A stretch of DNA of 64,000 nt from Paeniglutamicibacter psychrophenolicus. Lineage in GTDB: Bacteria > Actinomycetota > Actinomycetes > Actinomycetales > Micrococcaceae. Of the stretch, positions 61,995 through 64,000 are shown piece after piece. Position numbers and translations under genes: made by a program. Where the stretch lies: contig NZ_JAGIOE010000001.1 of NCBI RefSeq assembly GCF_017876575.1, forward strand, positions 4,630,443-4,694,442. The letters are read 5' to 3'. Each line of letters begins with the position of its first letter. Within the stretch, counting starts at the first letter, position 1. Under the pieces are notes generated by a model, which saw only the letters and a list, made by a program, of their open reading frames with translations, was not told the origin of the DNA and did no database searches.

Positions 61995-63079
61995 AGGGCA
62001 CCGCCGGCGGTTTCGCGGACCAGCCGGACCGCTTCGCCGGTGCGCACGGATTCAACGCAGGCCAGCGCGATTTCCAGGGCATCACGTGCCGCCTGGGCCC
62101 CCGGGGTGGGAACGGCAGGGGCCTCGGCGTGGCCGTTGCGGGCCGCGATCAGCTGGGCAAAGTGGGCAAGTTCCGACCGGTACGCCCCGGCAAAGAGCTC
62201 GATGTTCAGCCGCTCGGTGGGGGCCTGCGCACCGGCCGCGGTGAATGTGCCGGTGGCCAGCTGCACCGGGTTCCCGGCGGTGGCCATGCCGGCGGAACCG
62301 AAGACCTCCCCGCGCACGTCATAGCCGTAGAGGGCGCTGAAGCTGGCCTCGGCCACGGCGATCGCGCCGTTGTCGTAGCGCAGGGTCACCACGGCGGTGT
62401 CCAGCAGTCCCCCGCCCTTGAAGGACGGTTCCACCAGGGCATCGGCCATGGCACGCACCTCGGTGACCCGGGCGCCCTCGTTGAACCAGTTCAGGGTGTC
62501 AAAGTCATGGATCAGCGTCTCCAGGAAGATGGTGTTGGGCTTGATGCGTTCCGCGTGCCCGATCCCGGCGGCGGTGCCCGGGTCGCGGGTCAGCGAACGC
62601 ATGAGCTGCACGCTTCCGATGTCCCCGGCGTTGATGCGGTTCTTGGCTTCGGCGAAGTCGGCGGCAAAGCGGCGGTTGAAGCCGATCTGGAATTCGACAC
62701 CGGCGCGGTCCACGGCATCCAGCGCACCTTCCAGCTCCACCAGGTCCAGGCCAGCGGGCTTTTCGCTGAACACATGCTTCCCTGCGGCGGCGGCCTGGGC
62801 GATCAGCGTGGCGTGGAAGGCGGAGGGCGCGGCAATGAGCACCCCGTCGACATCCGGGTCGGCGAACAGATCCGCCGGGTCTGTGGTGTGCTTGGCGATC
62901 CCCAGCTCGGCGGCCAGCGCCGCGGCAGCGCCGGGCGCCGGGTCGGCGACGGCTTCGAGCCGCACTCCGGGCAGGTGGCCGGCGAGGGAGCGGGCGTGGA
63001 ACGCGCCGATCCAGCCGCAGCCGATGACCGCGATGCGGATGGGTTCCGGGATTGGCGGGGTGTTCGGGGAATAGGCCAT
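61991..63079 (-). CDS. Gfo/Idh/MocA oxidoreductase, inositol dehydrogenase-like
   Basis: A 362-residue dehydrogenase. IAVIGCGWIGAFHARSL, FSEKPAGLDLVELE, GFNRRFAADF and ETLIHDFDTLNWF place it near bacterial inositol/scyllo-inositol dehydrogenases. I use the ATG at 63079; a longer frame from 63127 would cross the operator. It is divergent from a LacI gene with two strong palindromes between, and is coupled to the isomerase gene below it. The two genes likely form an operon controlled by that LacI protein. Confidence 0.87.
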   Translation of the reverse strand: MAYSPNTPPIPEPIRIAVIGCGWIGAFHARSLAGHLPGVRLEAVADPAPGAAAALAAELGIAKHTTDPADLFADPDVDGVLIAAPSAFHATLIAQAAAAGKHVFSEKPAGLDLVELEGALDAVDRAGVEFQIGFNRRFAADFAEAKNRINAGDIGSVQLMRSLTRDPGTAAGIGHAERIKPNTIFLETLIHDFDTLNWFNEGARVTEVRAMADALVEPSFKGGGLLDTAVVTLRYDNGAIAVAEASFSALYGYDVRGEVFGSAGMATAGNPVQLATGTFTAAGAQAPTERLNIELFAGAYRSELAHFAQLIAARNGHAEAPAVPTPGAQAARDALEIALACVESVRTGEAVRLVRETAGGAL

Positions 63080-63095
63080 GTGGTTCACGATCCTT

Positions 63096-63166
63096 CTAGA
63101 ACGTTCTAGTTTCTGCTGTCCCGGCAACTATGCCACACTGTTAGTCAGTCGTCTAGATCGTTCTAG
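63096..63166. promoter_or_regulatory. Two LacI-type operators in a divergent region
   Basis: CTAGAACGTTCTAG (63096-63109) is a perfect 14-base palindrome with central CG; CTAGATCGTTCTAG (63153-63166) is a near copy 57 bases away. They flank the promoters of the Gfo/Idh-isomerase operon and the lacI gene, so the third LacI protein probably represses both, possibly by looping. Confidence 0.82.
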
Positions 63167-63188
63167 AAGAACTCCCGGAAGGCCCGAA

Positions 63189-64000
63189 ATGAATCAATCC
63201 GCCCCGCCCCCACGCCGCACCACCCTGGCCGATGTCGCCAGGGAGTCGGGGGTGTCGGTGGCCCTGGCATCGATCGTGATGCGGGGGGCCGAAGGCGCCA
63301 GCGAAGCCTCCCGCCTCAAGGTCAAGGCCGCCGCCCAAGCCCTTGGCTACAGGCCCGACAGCCGGGCCCGGGCCCTGCGTTCGCTGCGCTCAGGCCTGCT
63401 GGGGGTCTCGCTGCGACTGGACGAACCGTTCCATGCCGAGCTCGTTGACGAGATCTATGCCGCCGCCGAGGAACACGGCTACGAGGTCGTGCTCGGGGCC
63501 GTCGGGAAACACCGAAGCGAGGCCAGGGCGCTGGAGGGGCTGGCCGATTCGGGGTGCGAGGCCATCCTGGCGATCGCAGCCTCCGGCACTCGTGCGGAAC
63601 TCGCCGCGGTGGACGCCAGGCTCCCGCTCGTCAGCCTGCTGCGCGAGGTTCCGGGAATCGACTCGGTGTGCACCGATGACGCATCGGGGGTGGACCAGGC
63701 CGTGGCCCACCTGGTCGGCCTCGGGCACCGAAGGATCTTCCACCTGGACGGCGGCGGTGCGGTGGCCTCGGCCGAACGCCGGAGCGCCTACCTCGCGGCC
63801 ATGGAGCGCCATTCGCTGGGCGATCTGGCACGCGTGCTGCCGGCCGGGGCGGATGAACGCGAGGGTGCCGCGGCGGCTGGACGCCTGCTGGCCGATCCAC
63901 GGCACCCGGCGCCCAGCGCCCTGGTGGTGTTCAACGACCGCTGTGCGCTGGGGGTCGTGGACGCGCTGGAGCGCGCAGGCCTGGCGGTTCCTGCCGACAT
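63189..64000 (+). CDS. LacI-family regulator, third (cut by window end)
   Basis: The frame starts at ATG 63189 with GGAAGG upstream and is open to the last base, giving 270 residues. The helix-turn-helix is TLADVARESGVSVALASIVMRGAEGASEASRLKV, followed by GYRPDSRARALRSLRSG and a Peripla_BP_3-type sensor domain (AHLVGLGHRRIFHLDG, LVVFNDRCALGVVDALERAG). The C-terminus lies outside the window. It is divergent from the Gfo/Idh gene at 61991. Confidence 0.9.
   Translation, partial: MNQSAPPPRRTTLADVARESGVSVALASIVMRGAEGASEASRLKVKAAAQALGYRPDSRARALRSLRSGLLGVSLRLDEPFHAELVDEIYAAAEEHGYEVVLGAVGKHRSEARALEGLADSGCEAILAIAASGTRAELAAVDARLPLVSLLREVPGIDSVCTDDASGVDQAVAHLVGLGHRRIFHLDGGGAVASAERRSAYLAAMERHSLGDLARVLPAGADEREGAAAAGRLLADPRHPAPSALVVFNDRCALGVVDALERAGLAVPAD

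Noticed and set aside
1-64000. CRISPR arrays, tRNA or rRNA genes, prophage modules
   Set aside because: No regularly spaced repeats, cloverleaf-like or rRNA-like segments, or phage structural genes were recognised on reading; a covariance-model scan would be needed to exclude tRNAs fully.

Overview
The window is high-GC DNA with GTG/TTG starts, dense overlapping genes and dispersed catabolic operons. Gene content (heterotetrameric sarcosine oxidase, creatininase/creatinase, a DUF222-HNH protein, a yybP-ykoY element ahead of a ferritin-VIT protein) points to an Arthrobacter/Paeniglutamicibacter-type actinobacterium (Micrococcaceae). That placement is an inference from content; no rRNA or tRNA gene was recognised. 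It reads as chromosome, with one decayed IS110-type transposase.

1-25.8 kb is a creatinine/creatine catabolism region. A minus-strand operon runs MHS transporter > creatinase > yeast-type cytosine deaminase > IclR regulator > cupin. After an IS110 remnant comes a second MHS transporter > creatinase pair; its creatinase DNA looks identical to the first over about 1.25 kb, while the transporters have diverged. Next are creatininase + BCCT transporter, then an NCS1 permease divergent from a PucR regulator, then a GntR-FCD regulator divergent from glyA-soxBDAG-sdaA-purU. Together these cover creatinine > creatine > sarcosine + urea > glycine + C1-tetrahydrofolate > serine > pyruvate, with PurU releasing excess C1 as formate. 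Four promoters (both MHS-creatinase operons, creatininase-BCCT, and the ureohydrolase-TPP enzyme operon at 33 kb) share a downstream GTTG-N9-CAAC element, which I propose is the IclR operator. No urease is in the window.

25.8-43.6 kb is a mixed region: CopB-type copper ATPase behind a CsoR-like palindrome, a TipA-type MerR regulator with a classic 19-bp spacer promoter, a formate/nitrite-type channel, an agmatinase/guanidinobutyrase-type ureohydrolase overlapping a TPP-dependent enzyme, a small HTH/membrane-protein operon with tandem 17-bp palindromes, an APC permease, a VanZ-like protein, an XRE-cupin regulator divergent from an SSS symporter, a DinB-like protein, a manganese (yybP-ykoY) riboswitch ahead of a ferritin-like/VIT1 fusion, and a DUF222-HNH protein.

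43.6-64 kb is an inositol/polyol region. A CUT2-type ABC importer (two tandem lipoprotein binding-protein paralogs, permease, ATPase) is followed by two Gfo/Idh dehydrogenases and IolE. Beyond it lie LacI, two more Gfo/Idh genes, an IolR-like GntR regulator, IolB, a second LacI, a PhyH-type dioxygenase, a natural Gfo/Idh-SDR fusion, a TIM-barrel isomerase, another Gfo/Idh and a third LacI cut by the window end. IolC, IolD and IolA are not here, so the pathway is incomplete in this window. Repeats of TGTCNNGACA at the importer promoters match my recollection of the corynebacterial IolR box and tie the GntR gene to the importer.
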